64,000 bases of DNA from Nocardioides renjunii (lineage in GTDB: Bacteria; Actinomycetota; Actinomycetes; Propionibacteriales; Nocardioidaceae), in NCBI RefSeq assembly GCF_034661175.1, contig NZ_CP141058.1, forward strand, positions 1,674,001 through 1,738,000, read 5' to 3'. A program made the position numbers and the translations under genes. The notes under the pieces are model-generated. The model was not told the origin of the DNA. It saw only the letters and a program-made list of their open reading frames with translations, and searched no databases. Within the stretch, counting starts at the first letter, position 1, and every line of letters begins with the position of its first letter. Positions 44,201 to 57,758 of this stretch are shown here, in pieces.

Positions 44201-47200
44201 GGTGAGGACGAGGTCGTCCTGCAGCCCAAGCGCAAGCAGGCCGAGCACTACGACTCGCAGCAGGGGGTCGCCACCGAGGCCACCACCGACCCGCTCGGGG
44301 GGTCCAGCAACCTGTCCAACATCGACGCCGGCGACCACGTGTCCTACCGGCCGATCAGCCTCTCGCAGGTGCCGAGGCTGCGGTTCCGGGTCGCGTCCGC
44401 CGGCGCCGGGGGCACCATCGAGGCCCGCCTCGACAGCCCGACAGGGCCGCTCGCCGGATCGGTCACCGTGCCGGTGACCGGCGGCTGGCAGCAGTGGCAG
44501 TTCGTCGACATGGACATCGCACCGTCGGCGCAGGAGGGCTCGCACGAGCTGTTCCTCGTCTTCACCAACCCCGACCCGACGGCCACCGGCCTGTTCAACC
44601 TCAACTTCTTCGACGCGGCCGGCAAGGGTGTCTCGGTCAACTCCAAGCCCCAGGTCGGCGCCCAGGGCACGCCCACGCAGGGCACCGCTCCGCTCACCGT
44701 CGACTTCACCGGCTCCGCGTCCGACTTCGACGGTGACCAGCTCACCTACCAGTGGGACTTCGGTGCCCCGGGCGCCGGCGACACGGCCACCACCCTCGAC
44801 GCCGAGTACACCTACACGGAGCCCGGCACCTACACCGCCCGCCTGAGCGCGACCGACCCCTCTGGGGCCACCGGCTACGCGACGGTCCCCGTCCGGGTGC
44901 TGAGCTCGTGCGGTGTCCAGCAGTCCGACGAGTTCGACGGCACGACGCTCGACGGCAAGTGGGACGTCATCCGCGACAGCGGCGACTGGAGCGTCGCCGA
45001 CGGCGGGCTCCGGGTGCCGATCAGCAGCGGCAGCCTCTACGGGCCCGGCGGCAACGCGGAGGACATCATCGTGCAGCGGGCGCCCGACGGTGCGTTCCAG
45101 GTGACCGCCAAGGTCACCGCCGACGTGAGCGAGAACTACCACCAGGCCGGTCTGCGCCTCTACTCCGACGACGAGAACTGGGCCTCGGTCCACCTCATCT
45201 CGGCCGGGGGCAACCGCGACGTCGAGTTCATCTACGAGGCGCAGGGCTCGCCCCGCAACAACGCGGAGGACAAGCTCGGTGGCGTCCCCGTCGGCTTCCC
45301 GACCACCTACTACGTGCGGCTGACGTCCGACGGGACCGACCTGCGGGCGTCGTACTCCGCGGACGGCCAGACGTTCTCGCCCGTCGGACGGCCGGCGCCG
45401 ATGAGCACCCTGGCCGACCCGAAGATCGGTCCGGCCGCCGTCTCCGGTGGCGCGACGTCCAGCCCGACGGCGACGTTCGACTGGATCCGCTTCGACCCCG
45501 ACGGCACGAGCGGCTCGACCGACCCGACCGACGAGTTCGACGGGGCCGAGCTCGACGGCTGCCGGTGGAACGCCTCCGTGCGCGAGGACCCCTCGCGCCA
45601 CGAGGTGGCCGGCGGTGCGCTGACGATCACCACGACAGGAGGAGACCTCTACCAGACCTCGGACCCCTCCGGCACGACGAACCTGCTCCTGCAGTCGGAC
45701 GCCGGCACGACCGAGGACTACACCCTCGAGACGCGGGTCTCCACGACCTTCACCGACGGCTACGCCCAGGCGGGCCTGCTCGTCTACGGCGACGACGACA
45801 ACTACGTCAAGCTCGACCCCATCTCCGACACCAACGCCGGACGCATTAACCGGGTGGAGCTGCGCTCGGAGTCGAACGCCGCGATCCTCAACCCGCAGCC
45901 CGAGCTGGCCGCCCCGGCCAACGTGACGTCGTACCGGCTCCGGCTCACGAAGGTGGGCACCAGCTACACCGGTGAGGTCGCGTTCGACGGCGGTGACTGG
46001 CAGCCCATCGGCACCGTGACCAACCCGACGGCCGACATGGACTTCGGTCTCTTCGCCATCGGGGTGCAGCAGCCCGGCCGGACCGCGACGTTCGACTACT
46101 TCCGGGTCACCCCGGCGGCAGCCGCGAACCGCACGCCGGTCGCCGACGACGACGCGGCGATCACCACGGCGGGGAGCGCGGTGAGGATCTCGGTCCTGGC
46201 CGGCGACACCGACCCGGACGGCGACCCCCTCACCGTCGAGTCGGTCACCGATCCCGCCGGCGGCAGCGCCACGCTCGCCCCCGGAGGCACGGTCCGCTAC
46301 GCACCCGACGATGGCTTCGCCGGCAGCGACACGTTCGACTACACCGTCGCCGACGGCCAGGGCGGCACCGACACGGGCACCGTCACCGTGACGGTGACCG
46401 AGGCCTGCGACCTGGAGACGCCGGACGACACCTTCGAGGGCGACGCCCTCGACACGTGCCGCTGGAACGCCGTGGTGGCGGGTGACCCGACCAAGCGCCG
46501 GGTCGCCGACGGCCGCCTGTTCGTGACCACGACGCCGGGCGAGATCTACCAGTCCGGGACCGGCAAGTCGAACCTCGTCATGCAGTCCGCCGACCACGCC
46601 GGCGAGGACTGGACGCTCGAGACCCACGCCGACGTCTCGTCCCTCGACGGCGGCTACAGCCAGGCGGGTCTGATGGCCTACGGCGACGACGCCAACTACG
46701 TCAAGGTCGTGGTCATCGCCGACGACGGCAGGACGGCCCCCAACCGGGTCGAGCTGCGGTCGGAGGTCGACAACGCCATCGTCGGGACGAACCCGCAGCC
46801 GGAGCTGGCGATCCCCGCCGGCACCGACCTGACCGACATGCGGCTCCGCCTGACCAAGGCCGGCACGGCCTACTCGGGTGCGGCGTCGTTCGACGGTGGT
46901 GCGACGTGGGTCGACCTGCCGCGGGCGGTCGACAACGCGATGGTCGACCCGCGCTTCGGCATCTTCGCCGCGGGAGTGGTGCAGGAGGGCGACGAGGTCT
47001 CCTTCGACGCCTTCCTCGTCGACGGCGTGGACCCGGTCGACCCGGTCAACACGGCGCCGGTCGCTGTCGACGACGCGGCGACCACGCCGCAGGGCACCGC
47101 CGTCGCCGTCCCGGTGCTGGCCAACGACACCGACGCCGACTCCGACGACGAGCTCTCCGTGACGTCGGTGACGTCGCCTGCACACGGCACCGCTGTCGTG

Positions 47201-47881
47201 GCCGCCGACGGGACGGTGACCTACACCCCGACCAGCGGCTACGCGGGCGGTGACTCGTTCGACTACGTCGTCAGCGACGGTGAGGACACCGACACCGGAA
47301 CCGTCACCGTGACCGTCACCCGGGTCGCGCAGCCCACTCCGGACACCCGGATCACCTCGGCGCCGCGCGGCACCACCCGGGCCACCACGGCGGTCATCCG
47401 GTTCACGGCCACCGGCCCCGGTGCCGGGGCGGCGACCTTCGAGTGCTCACTCGATGGGTCCGCCTTCACAGCGTGCCCCTCGCCCCGGACCTACCGCGAC
47501 CTGCGCGACGGTGAGCACGTGGTGCGGGTGCGCGCGGTCGGCCCCGACGGTGCCGACCCGACGCCGGCGACGGTGACCTGGACGGTCGACAACACCGGCC
47601 CGCGGGTGCGGGCACTCACCCCGACCGGCACGACCCGCGACCGTACGCCCGAGGTCGGTGCGACCGTCACGGACGCGCGGTCGTCGGTGCGCGGCCGGTC
47701 GCTGGCGCTGTCGATCGACGGCAAGCGGGTCGACGGCGTGCGCTTCGACGCGCGCCGGGACCGGATGACGTGGCTGCCCGAGCGCGCCCTGGCTCGCGGC
47801 CGGCACACTGTGCGCCTCGTCGTCGAGGACGCGCTCGGCAACCGGACCGTCACCACCTGGAGGTTCACCGTCCGGCGCTGA
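41300..47881 (+). CDS. Giant secreted ThuA / PQQ-type sugar dehydrogenase / PKD / CBM protein
   Basis: A 2,193-residue exported protein. A Sec signal peptide (to about residue 35) is followed by a ThuA-like domain (63-294, LVFSKTTGFRHGSIGAG and GYVGVHAASDTEY), a GSDH-type beta-propeller (316-773; MGFRNPFRMTVDKRTGYVYL), a PKD domain (780-864), an Ig-like module, a CBM6-like domain (977-1107) and a second PKD (1117-1202). Three related concanavalin/LamG-like modules follow (1204-1402, 1410-1605, 1707-1910), interleaved with two tandem-95/cadherin-like repeats (1610-1700, 1916-2008) and two C-terminal Ig-like domains. There is no cell-wall sorting signal. Probably oxidises or binds an extracellular glycan; the substrate is unknown. 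The ATG at 41300 fits the signal peptide. Confidence 0.88.
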   Translation: MSILRTSAARVRTSLAGLVAVAVASGGVAVAPAAAEPEAPDVAAAGTAAGAGAARSAALAVPTYDVLVFSKTTGFRHGSIGAGIRSIKRLGAQYGFTVDATEDAGQFTAANLAQYEAVVWLSTTSDVLDAAQQAAFEDYIQAGGGYVGVHAASDTEYTWPWYGDLVGAYFQSHPAGTPTATIDVEDTTTASSCALPARWERTDEWYNFQGPDNPVVNGGGTDYSPRTNGNINVIATLDESTYVENDGNGTDDDHPIAWYQEFDGGRSFYTGGGHTDASFSEPLFRLHLLGGIQYAAGQEPDACTAVPPTDASFEQVTLAKGVDKVGEPMSISVLPDGRVLHNARDGRIFLTDLEGNTTLLHDVPIYSHDEDGLQSLTVSPTFEDDGWVYLYYAPPLATPTGDAPNDGTAAQFATWQGYNVLTRMKMVDDDLVPSTEQELLRVEADRGICCHAGGAIDFDADGNLYLSTGDDSNPFASDGYAPLDERATRNPAYDAQRSAANTNDLRGKLLRITPDPTAASYSIPEGNLFDESAGTGDRTRPEIYAMGFRNPFRMTVDKRTGYVYLGEYGPDAGGANPNRGPGGIVEFNQVREAGNFGWPYCTGSNTPAETYNDWDFATNTTGPKFDCTAPVNNSPRNTGLTNLPPAQPAWIKYDGGNVTYGGVTTNEFGGGGEGPMAGPVYNYDPDLESDVKFPVYFDNHFFAGEWTRGWIRDVAMDAEGDVVGIDPFFESSTLYAAMDMEFGPDGSLYVLDYGNGGYFTGNENSAVYKINAINEGARSPSASATATPSSGVAPLTVQFSSAGSRDPDEGDSIVGYAWDFQNDGTVDSTQPDPTFTYTANGVYDARLTVTDETGRTGVATAVVTVGNTRPTVEIDLPPDGGFFEFGDSVRVKVTVTDPEDGTVDCSKVEIDYILGHDSHGHPLSSRTGCDVVLPTVQDQGHDASADIFGVINASYTDGGAGSIPALIGEDEVVLQPKRKQAEHYDSQQGVATEATTDPLGGSSNLSNIDAGDHVSYRPISLSQVPRLRFRVASAGAGGTIEARLDSPTGPLAGSVTVPVTGGWQQWQFVDMDIAPSAQEGSHELFLVFTNPDPTATGLFNLNFFDAAGKGVSVNSKPQVGAQGTPTQGTAPLTVDFTGSASDFDGDQLTYQWDFGAPGAGDTATTLDAEYTYTEPGTYTARLSATDPSGATGYATVPVRVLSSCGVQQSDEFDGTTLDGKWDVIRDSGDWSVADGGLRVPISSGSLYGPGGNAEDIIVQRAPDGAFQVTAKVTADVSENYHQAGLRLYSDDENWASVHLISAGGNRDVEFIYEAQGSPRNNAEDKLGGVPVGFPTTYYVRLTSDGTDLRASYSADGQTFSPVGRPAPMSTLADPKIGPAAVSGGATSSPTATFDWIRFDPDGTSGSTDPTDEFDGAELDGCRWNASVREDPSRHEVAGGALTITTTGGDLYQTSDPSGTTNLLLQSDAGTTEDYTLETRVSTTFTDGYAQAGLLVYGDDDNYVKLDPISDTNAGRINRVELRSESNAAILNPQPELAAPANVTSYRLRLTKVGTSYTGEVAFDGGDWQPIGTVTNPTADMDFGLFAIGVQQPGRTATFDYFRVTPAAAANRTPVADDDAAITTAGSAVRISVLAGDTDPDGDPLTVESVTDPAGGSATLAPGGTVRYAPDDGFAGSDTFDYTVADGQGGTDTGTVTVTVTEACDLETPDDTFEGDALDTCRWNAVVAGDPTKRRVADGRLFVTTTPGEIYQSGTGKSNLVMQSADHAGEDWTLETHADVSSLDGGYSQAGLMAYGDDANYVKVVVIADDGRTAPNRVELRSEVDNAIVGTNPQPELAIPAGTDLTDMRLRLTKAGTAYSGAASFDGGATWVDLPRAVDNAMVDPRFGIFAAGVVQEGDEVSFDAFLVDGVDPVDPVNTAPVAVDDAATTPQGTAVAVPVLANDTDADSDDELSVTSVTSPAHGTAVVAADGTVTYTPTSGYAGGDSFDYVVSDGEDTDTGTVTVTVTRVAQPTPDTRITSAPRGTTRATTAVIRFTATGPGAGAATFECSLDGSAFTACPSPRTYRDLRDGEHVVRVRAVGPDGADPTPATVTWTVDNTGPRVRALTPTGTTRDRTPEVGATVTDARSSVRGRSLALSIDGKRVDGVRFDARRDRMTWLPERALARGRHTVRLVVEDALGNRTVTTWRFTVRR

Positions 47882-47899
47882 GCCGCGACGGCGGGAGCG

Positions 47900-49543
<1,644 letters not shown>

Positions 49544-49630
49544 GCGGACGAGCCTATCGCCGAGCCCGGGTCCGGCAGCCCCGCGGGTCGCAGGGGTGCA
49601 CACACCGCTCGGGATCGGGTACGAAGGAGC

Positions 49631-52048
49631 ATGGCGACCCTCACCGACGACCAGGTCCGGCAGCTCGACTCCTGGTTCCGCGCGGCCAACTACCTCTCCG
49701 TCGGCCAGATCTACCTGATGGACAACCCGCTGCTGCAGCGAGGCCTGGTGCCCGAGGACATCAAGCCGCGCCTGCTCGGCCACTGGGGAACGACCCCGGG
49801 ACTCAACCTTCTGTGGACCCACCTCAACCGGTTGATCCGTGAGCGCGACGTCGACGCGATCTTCCTGGCGGGCCCCGGCCACGGCGGCCCGGCGGCCGTC
49901 GCGAACGCCTGGCTGGAGGGGACCTACAGCGAGGTCTATCCGCACGTTGGCGACGACGCCCGGGGGATGCAGGAGCTGTTCCGTCAGTTCTCCTTCCCCG
50001 GCGGGGTGCCGAGCCACGTCGCCCCGGAGACCCCGGGCTCGATCCACGAGGGCGGCGAGCTGGGCTACGTCCTCTCGCACGCGTATGGCGCCGCGATGGA
50101 CAACCCCGACCTCGTGGTCGCCGCGGTGGTGGGGGACGGCGAGTTCGAGACCGGACCCCTGGCCACGTCCTGGCACGCCAACAAGTTCGTCGACCCCGTC
50201 AACGACGGGGCGGTGCTGCCGATCCTGCACCTCAACGGCTACAAGATCGCCAATCCCACCATCCCGGCGCGCATCCCGCGCGAGGAGCTGCACGACCTGC
50301 TCCGCGGCTACGGGCACGAGGTGCTCACGGTCGAGGGCGACGACCCCGACGACGTCCACCGCCAGATGGCCGCAGCGCTCGACGAGGCGCACGACCGGAT
50401 CCGCGAGATCCAGCGCGCCGCCCGCGAGGACGGGGACGTCGAGCGGCGCCCGTGGCCGATGGTCCTGCTCGTCACGCCGAAGGGCTGGACCGGGCCGGGC
50501 GTCGTCGACGGCGTGCAGGTGGAGGGCACCTGGCGCGCTCACCAGGTCCCGCTCGCGGGCACCCGCGACAACGACGAGCACCGGGCGCTCCTCGAGTCGT
50601 GGCTGCGGTCCTACCGTCCCGACGAGCTCTTCGACGATGACGGGCGGCTGGTGCCGGAGCTCCGGGAGCTGGCGCCGGCGGGGGAGCGGCGGATGAGCGC
50701 CAACCCCCACGCCAACGGCGGCCTGCTGCGGCGTCCGCTGCGGCTGCCGGACTTCCGCACGGCGGCGGTCGAGGTGGAGTCGCCGGGTGCCTCGGTGCAC
50801 GAGGCGACCCGGGTCCTGGGCACCTACCTGGTCGACGTGGTGCGCGACAACCCCGACAACTTCCGCATCTTCGGTCCCGACGAGACCGCCTCCAACCGGC
50901 TCGACGCGGTCTACGAGGTGACCGACAAGGTGTTCGCGGGAGAGATCCTCGACGTCGACGAGCACCTCGGACGCTCGGGCCGCGTCGTCGAGATGCTGTC
51001 GGAGCACACGTGCCAAGGGTGGCTGGAGGGCTACCTCCTCACCGGTCGGCACGGCCTCTTCAGCTGTTACGAGGCCTTCATCCACCTCGTGGACTCGATG
51101 CTCAACCAGCACGCGAAGTGGCTCAAGACCACGCGCACGATCGACTGGCGCCCGCCGATCGCGTCGCTCAACTACCTGCTCACCTCGCACGTGTGGCGCC
51201 AGGACCACAACGGCTTCTCCCACCAGGACCCGGGCTTCATCGACCACGTCCTCAACAAGCGGGCCGAGGTGGTCCGCGTCTACCTGCCGCCGGACACCAA
51301 CACCCTCCTGTCGACGATGCGTCACTGCCTCGACAGCACGCACTACGTCAACGTCGTCGTGGCCGGCAAGCAGCCGACCTTCGACTGGCTGGACGCCGAG
51401 GCCGCCGACCTGCACTGCGCCCGCGGGCTCGGCATCTGGGACTGGGCCTCCACCACCGACGGCGACCCCGACGTGGTGATCGCCTGCGCGGGCGACGTGC
51501 CGACGATCGAGGCCCTCGCCGCGACGGCCGTCCTGCGCGAGCACCTGCCCGACCTCGCGGTGCGGTTCGTCAACGTAGTCGACCTGATGCGCCTGCAGGA
51601 CGAGACCGAGCACCCCCACGGCCTCTCGGCGCGCGACTTCGACACGGTCTTCACGGCGGACAAGCCCGTGATCTTCGCCTACCACGGCTATCCGTGGCTG
51701 ATCCACCGGCTCACCTACCGCCGCACCAACCACACCAACATCCACGTGCGCGGCTACAAGGAGGAGGGCACCACCACCACGCCCTTCGACATGGTGATGA
51801 TGAACGACCTCGACCGCTACCACCTCGTCATGGACGTGATCGACCGCGTCCCGGGCCTGGGCCAGCGCGCCGCGGGCCTGCGGCAGCAGATGGTCGACAC
51901 CCGCCGCCGGGCGCGCGCCTGGACGCGCGAGCACGGCGAGGACCTGCCGGAGGTCCGCGACTGGGCGTGGGCGTCGGAGGCCAGCCCCGGGCGCAGCGCC
52001 TCGCCGTCGACCACCGCGCAGCCCGACACGTCGGCCGACGACAACTGA
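49631..52048 (+). CDS. xfp: Phosphoketolase (xylulose-5-phosphate/fructose-6-phosphate)
   Basis: An 805-residue thiamine-diphosphate enzyme that splits xylulose-5-P (or fructose-6-P) with phosphate into acetyl phosphate and glyceraldehyde-3-P (or erythrose-4-P). Diagnostic segments are [36 protein letters not shown] and the cofactor site [20 protein letters not shown]. Full length. AAGGAG precedes the ATG at 49631; TACGAA at 49620-49625 overlaps it as a possible -10. Its product acetyl phosphate is the substrate of the Pta-AckA pair at 53535-56827. Confidence 0.95.
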   Translation: MATLTDDQVRQLDSWFRAANYLSVGQIYLMDNPLLQRGLVPEDIKPRLLGHWGTTPGLNLLWTHLNRLIRERDVDAIFLAGPGHGGPAAVANAWLEGTYSEVYPHVGDDARGMQELFRQFSFPGGVPSHVAPETPGSIHEGGELGYVLSHAYGAAMDNPDLVVAAVVGDGEFETGPLATSWHANKFVDPVNDGAVLPILHLNGYKIANPTIPARIPREELHDLLRGYGHEVLTVEGDDPDDVHRQMAAALDEAHDRIREIQRAAREDGDVERRPWPMVLLVTPKGWTGPGVVDGVQVEGTWRAHQVPLAGTRDNDEHRALLESWLRSYRPDELFDDDGRLVPELRELAPAGERRMSANPHANGGLLRRPLRLPDFRTAAVEVESPGASVHEATRVLGTYLVDVVRDNPDNFRIFGPDETASNRLDAVYEVTDKVFAGEILDVDEHLGRSGRVVEMLSEHTCQGWLEGYLLTGRHGLFSCYEAFIHLVDSMLNQHAKWLKTTRTIDWRPPIASLNYLLTSHVWRQDHNGFSHQDPGFIDHVLNKRAEVVRVYLPPDTNTLLSTMRHCLDSTHYVNVVVAGKQPTFDWLDAEAADLHCARGLGIWDWASTTDGDPDVVIACAGDVPTIEALAATAVLREHLPDLAVRFVNVVDLMRLQDETEHPHGLSARDFDTVFTADKPVIFAYHGYPWLIHRLTYRRTNHTNIHVRGYKEEGTTTTPFDMVMMNDLDRYHLVMDVIDRVPGLGQRAAGLRQQMVDTRRRARAWTREHGEDLPEVRDWAWASEASPGRSASPSTTAQPDTSADDN

Positions 52049-52175
52049 GCCCGCCGACCGGGCCTCGCCGACGAGCGAGACGGCCGACCACCGCTGGCCG
52101 CCCCGTCCCGGTAGCCTGCCGTCGACCGACTGGTGACCGTCCCACCACGTGCACCCTGTCCAGGAGGAGGCCCCG

Positions 52176-52784
52176 ATGCCGGTGACCCGAGGATTCTCGC
52201 GACGTCGCGCCGAGCCACCGCGGCGCCTGCCTCCCGGGCAGTACGACGTCGGTGCCGGCTGGCCGGTGCTGACCGCCGAGGCGACGCCGCGGATCGCCCG
52301 TGAGTCGTGGAGCGTGGGCGTCGACGGCCTCGTGGAGCGACCCACCACCTGGACGTGGGAGGAGGTGCAGCAGCTGCCGCGGTCGTCCTACCAGGGCGAC
52401 ATCCACTGCGTGACGACCTGGTCGAAGTTCGACACGCTGTTCACCGGCGTGTCCGTCGACACCCTGCTCGAGGCCGCCGGACCGCTGCCGGAGGCCGGGT
52501 TCGTCATGGCCCACTCCTCCACGGGCTACACGACCAACCTGCCCCTGGCCGACATCACCGACGGCCGGGCGTGGATCGTCTGGGAGCACGACGGACGGCC
52601 GCTGACGGCCGAGCACGGCGGCCCGGTCCGGTTGCTGGTCCCGCACCTCTACTTCTGGAAGTCCGCCAAGTGGATCAGCCGGCTCGAGCTGACGGCGGAG
52701 GACCGCCCCGGCTTCTGGGAGCGCAACGGCTACCACGACCGGGGCGACCCGTGGCTCGAGCAGCGCTACCAGGGCGACCCGTGA
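52176..52784 (+). CDS. Sulfite-oxidase-like molybdopterin oxidoreductase
   Basis: A 202-residue single-domain member of the sulfite oxidase fold. Cys78 in GDIHCVTTWSKFDT is the molybdenum ligand. The segment HLYFWKSAKWISRLEL is typical of the stand-alone YuiH/MsrP-like group. No Tat signal, so cytoplasmic. Substrate unknown. AGGAGGAGG precedes the ATG at 52176. The stop overlaps the flavin reductase GTG, implying an electron-transfer pair. Confidence 0.88.
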   Translation: MPVTRGFSRRRAEPPRRLPPGQYDVGAGWPVLTAEATPRIARESWSVGVDGLVERPTTWTWEEVQQLPRSSYQGDIHCVTTWSKFDTLFTGVSVDTLLEAAGPLPEAGFVMAHSSTGYTTNLPLADITDGRAWIVWEHDGRPLTAEHGGPVRLLVPHLYFWKSAKWISRLELTAEDRPGFWERNGYHDRGDPWLEQRYQGDP

Positions 52785-53524
52785 CCGGCGGCGACGCGGT
52801 GGCGCTCGAGGACGAGTTCGCGCCGGGCGGCACGGGTGCGACGGCGTGGACGACCGGGCGCATCATCACCAAGGAGCTCCCCGCGCCGCACCTGGTCCGG
52901 CTGCGCCTGCACGTGGAGGATCGGCAGCGCCACTGGCCCGGACAGCACTACCTGCTCCGGCTGCGTGCGCCCGACGACTACACCGCGCAGCGGTCCTACT
53001 CCGTCGCGTCCGACGACAGCGACCCGCTGGTCGAGCTGCTCGTCGAGAGGCTCCCGGACGGCGAGGTCTCGGAGTTCCTCGCCGACGTGGCCGAGGTCGG
53101 CGACGTCCTCGAGATGCGCGGTCCCATCGGACGCTGGTTCCGCTGGGACACGCGCACCCCCGCGCTGTGCCTGGTCGGTGGCACCGGCGTCGTGCCGGCG
53201 ATCTCGATGATCCGCGCGGCCCGCCACCTCGGCCGCTCCGACCTGCTCCGGGTGCTGGCCGTCGCGCGCACCCCCGAGGAGCTCCCCTACGCCGAGGAGC
53301 TCGCGCGGGCGGGCGCCACCATCGCCTTCACCCGCCACGCCACCAGCACGCGGCCCGCCGGCCCGCCGACCGCGGCCGAGGTCGCCCCGCTCCTGGCCGG
53401 CGCCGAGGTCGCGTACGTCTGCGGGTCGTCCCGGTTCGCCGGCTTCGGCGAGGAGCTGCTGGTCGGGTCCGGGTTCAGGCCGGAGGCGATCCGCGTCGAG
53501 CGGTTCGGCGTGACGGGTAGCTAG
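52781..53524 (+). CDS. Ferredoxin reductase-type FAD/NAD-binding oxidoreductase
   Basis: A 247-residue FNR-family protein. RSYSVAS binds FAD, and LVGGTGVVPAISMIRAA with the late VAYVCGSSRF binds NAD(P)H. No iron-sulfur motif is present, so electrons probably pass straight to the molybdopterin partner encoded just upstream (GTGA overlap). The reaction of the pair is not known. Confidence 0.88.
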   Translation: MTGGDAVALEDEFAPGGTGATAWTTGRIITKELPAPHLVRLRLHVEDRQRHWPGQHYLLRLRAPDDYTAQRSYSVASDDSDPLVELLVERLPDGEVSEFLADVAEVGDVLEMRGPIGRWFRWDTRTPALCLVGGTGVVPAISMIRAARHLGRSDLLRVLAVARTPEELPYAEELARAGATIAFTRHATSTRPAGPPTAAEVAPLLAGAEVAYVCGSSRFAGFGEELLVGSGFRPEAIRVERFGVTGS

Positions 53525-53527
53525 GCT
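53522..53527 (+). promoter_or_regulatory. -10 element of pta (leaderless)
   Basis: TAGGCT spans the stop codon of the flavin reductase gene and lies 7 bases before the pta ATG, which has no ribosome-binding site. pta-ackA can therefore be transcribed apart from the upstream genes. Confidence 0.55.
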
Positions 53528-53534
53528 CGGACCC

Positions 53535-55633
53535 ATGGCGCGCAGCGTGTACGTGGCCGGTGTCGAGGGGTTCACCGGCAAGTCCGCGGTGGCGCTCGGT
53601 GTGCTGGAGCAGCTCTCGCGCCGGGTGGCGCGCGTCGCGGTGTTCCGGCCCGTGGTCCGTGCCGAGGCGTCGACGGGCGGCGTCCACGACTACGTCCTCG
53701 ACCTGCTCGTGTCGCACGACTCGGTCTCGCTGTCCTACGACGAGTGCGCCGGCGTGAGCTACGACGACGTGCACGCCGACCCCGACGGCGCGATGGACCG
53801 GATCGTCGCGCGCTACCACCAGGTCGCGGAGAAGAGCGACGCCGTCGTGGTCGTCGGCAGCGACTACACCGACGTCGGCGCACCGGCCGAGTTCGCCTTC
53901 AACGCGCGCGTCGCGGCCAACCTCGGTGCGCCGGTCCTGCTGGTCCTCAACGGCCACGGCCGCAGCGTCGACCAGCTCCGCACGGCGGCCGCGATGGCCG
54001 AGGCCGAGCTGGCCGCCGGCCACGCGACGCTCTTCGCCGTCATCGCCAACCGCGTCGACCCCGACGCCACCGACCGCACGGCGGCGGCGCTGCGACGCGA
54101 CGGCACACCGGCCTTCGCGCTGCCCGAGCAGCCGCTGCTCAGCGCTCCCTCGGTCGCCGAGCTGATGGCGGCGTGCGACGGCCGTCTGGTCCGCGGCGAC
54201 GAGACCCAGCTGGCGCGGGAGGTGCCGGGCCTCGTGGTGGCGGCGATGACGATGCCCAACGTGCTGGACCGGCTCTTCGACGGTGCCCTCGTTGTCACCC
54301 CCGGGGACCGTCCCGAGGTGGTCCTCGGGGTGCTCACCGCCCACCAGTCCGCCAGCTTCCCGCAGATCTCCGGCATCGTCCTCAACGGCGGGCTCGAGCT
54401 GCCCGAGCAGGTCGGGCGGCTGCTCGATGGGCTCGACGTCGCCCTGCCGATGATCGCCACCGACCTCGGCACCCACGCCACCTCGACGGCGTTGACCAAC
54501 CGCCGAGGGAGGCTCGACAAGGACTCGCCGCGCAAGATCGCGACGGCGCTGACCCTCTTCGCCGAGAACGTCGACGGCGAGGAGCTGATGAGCGGGCTCG
54601 AGGTGGCGCGCACCTCGGTGGTGACGCCGCTGATGTTCGAGCACCAGCTCCTCGACGACGCGATCGACGACCGCCGCCACATCGTGCTGCCGGAGGGGGA
54701 GGAGGAGCGGATCCTGCGGGCCGCCGACATCCTCCTGCGCCGCAACGTGGCCGACCTGACCCTGCTCGGTGACCCGATGGTGGTCCGCGCGAAGGCAGCC
54801 CACCTCGGCATCGACGTGTCCGGGGCCCAGCTGCTCAGCCCCTACGACGAGGAGCTGCGCGAGCGGTTCGCGCAGGAGTACCACCAGCGGCGCGCGCACA
54901 AGGGCGTCGACCTCGAGGCCGCCCGCGACATCGTGGTCGACGTGTCCTACTTCGGCACGATGATGGTGGAGCTCGGTCTCGCCGACGGGATGGTGTCGGG
55001 GTCGGTGCACACCACCGCGCACACCATCCGCCCCGCGCTCGAGGTCATCCGCACCGTCCCCGAGGTGTCGGTGGTGTCCTCGGTCTTCTTCATGTGCCTG
55101 CGCGACCAGGTGCTGGTCTACGGCGACTGCGCCGTGAACCCCGACCCCAGCGCGACCCAGCTCGCCGACATCGCCATCGCCTCGGCCCGCACCGCGGCGG
55201 CGTTCGGGGTCGAGCCGCGGGTCGCGATGCTGTCCTACTCCACCGGCACCTCCGGCAGCGGCACCGACGTCGACAAGGTCACCGAGGCGACGGCGCGGGT
55301 CCGCGAGCGCGCACCCGACCTGCTCGTCGAGGGCCCGATCCAGTACGACGCCGCGATCGACGCCGCGGTCGCGCGCACCAAGCTGCCCGACTCCGCGGTC
55401 GCCGGCCGGGCCACCGTCTTCGTCTTCCCGGACCTCAACACGGGCAACAACACCTACAAGGCCGTGCAGCGCTCGGCCGGCGCGCTGGCCGTCGGCCCCG
55501 TGCTGCAGGGGCTGCGCAAGCCGGTCAACGACCTCTCGCGCGGGGCGCTGGTGCGCGACATCGTCAACACCGTCGCGATCACCGCGATCCAGGCCCAGAA
55601 GCAGGCCCAGGGACAGGCCCGGGAGGAGCGGTC

Positions 55634-55637
<4 letters not shown>
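53535..55637 (+). CDS. pta: Phosphate acetyltransferase (long form)
   Basis: A 700-residue three-part enzyme that interconverts acetyl phosphate and acetyl-CoA. The N-terminal P-loop domain has GVEGFTGKSAVALGVL, a DRTGG domain follows (about 215-330), and the catalytic PTA domain runs from about 370 (VLPEGEEERILRAADILLRR; MLSYSTGTSGSG). The last codons overlap ackA (GTGA). Confidence 0.95.
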
Positions 55638-56823
<1,186 letters not shown>

Positions 56824-56827
<4 letters not shown>

Positions 56828-57756
56828 GACCCCGCGGGCGGCGGCGGGCTCCCGGCAGCCTCCCGCCCCACCACGCCGAGGCTGCGAGCGACCGCCGCCA
56901 CGGTCGGGGTCCGGGCGCGCCGGGTGAGGAGGAAGACCTCGCGGCCGAGATGGCCGGACCTGAGCGGTCGCACGGCCACCCCCGGCGCGACGGACCCCAC
57001 GGCGAGGTCCGGGAGGAGGGCCCCCGCACCGGTCGTGCGCACCAGCTCGAGGAGGATGGCGAAGTCGTCGGAGGTGTAGCGGAGGTCCGGCTCGAACCGG
57101 CCGATCTCCCGGCAGGCACGCAGGTGCATCTCGTGGTGGCCCGTGCCCGGCTGGCAGGCGGCCCACCGCAGGTCGGCCAGGTCGGCGAGGTCGACGTGCG
57201 CCGCGGACGCGCGCGGGTGCCCGGCGGGCAGGACCACGTTGATGGCCTCGCGCAGGACCGGCTGCCGCTCGAGCTCGGGGTGCACGACCCGTGGCTGGCC
57301 GTCGTACTCGTCACCCACGAGGACGTCGAGCTGCTGCAGGCGCAGGGCAGGCACGGCCAGCTCCACCTCGGTCTCGGTCGCCTCGACCCGGATGCCCGGG
57401 TGCGAGTCGGCCAGCACCCCGACGGCCGGGGCCACGATCCTGAGGAAGGCGGACTGGAACGCCGAGATCCGCACGGTCCCCGTGAGCCTGCCCGCGGCCA
57501 CGGCGGCGACCTCCGCCTCGGCCGCCTCCACGCCCTCGAGCAGCAGGTCGGCGTGCCGCACGAGGACGTGGCCGGCGTCGGTGAGCCGGACCCGACGGCC
57601 CACGCGCTCGAGGAGCGGCGCCCCGGCCTCGCGCTCGAGGACCGCGAGGTGCTGCGAGATCGCGCTGGGGGAGTAGCCGAGCGCGCCGGCTGCCGCGTGC
57701 AGCGTGCCGCGGACGTGGACCTCGCGCAGCAGGCGGAGGCGGTGGAGGTCGAGCAT
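56824..57756 (-). CDS. LysR family transcriptional regulator
   Basis: A 310-residue regulator. The helix-turn-helix is at residues 2-60 (GTLHAAAGALGYSPSAISQH) and the substrate-binding domain starts at about residue 90. Divergent from the EamA exporter, its likely target. The ATG at 57756 is 6 bases after CATACT (57768..57763), which lies inside the GTTCAG palindrome, so the gene is probably autoregulated and leaderless. Confidence 0.93.
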
Positions 57757-57758
57757 CC

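Noticed and set aside
41339..47185. A very long open frame on the minus strand, antisense to the giant secreted protein
   Set aside because: High-GC third positions keep antisense frames open. The predicted product is a Val/Arg/Gly-rich low-complexity sequence with no domain, and the plus frame has a signal peptide and recognisable domains.
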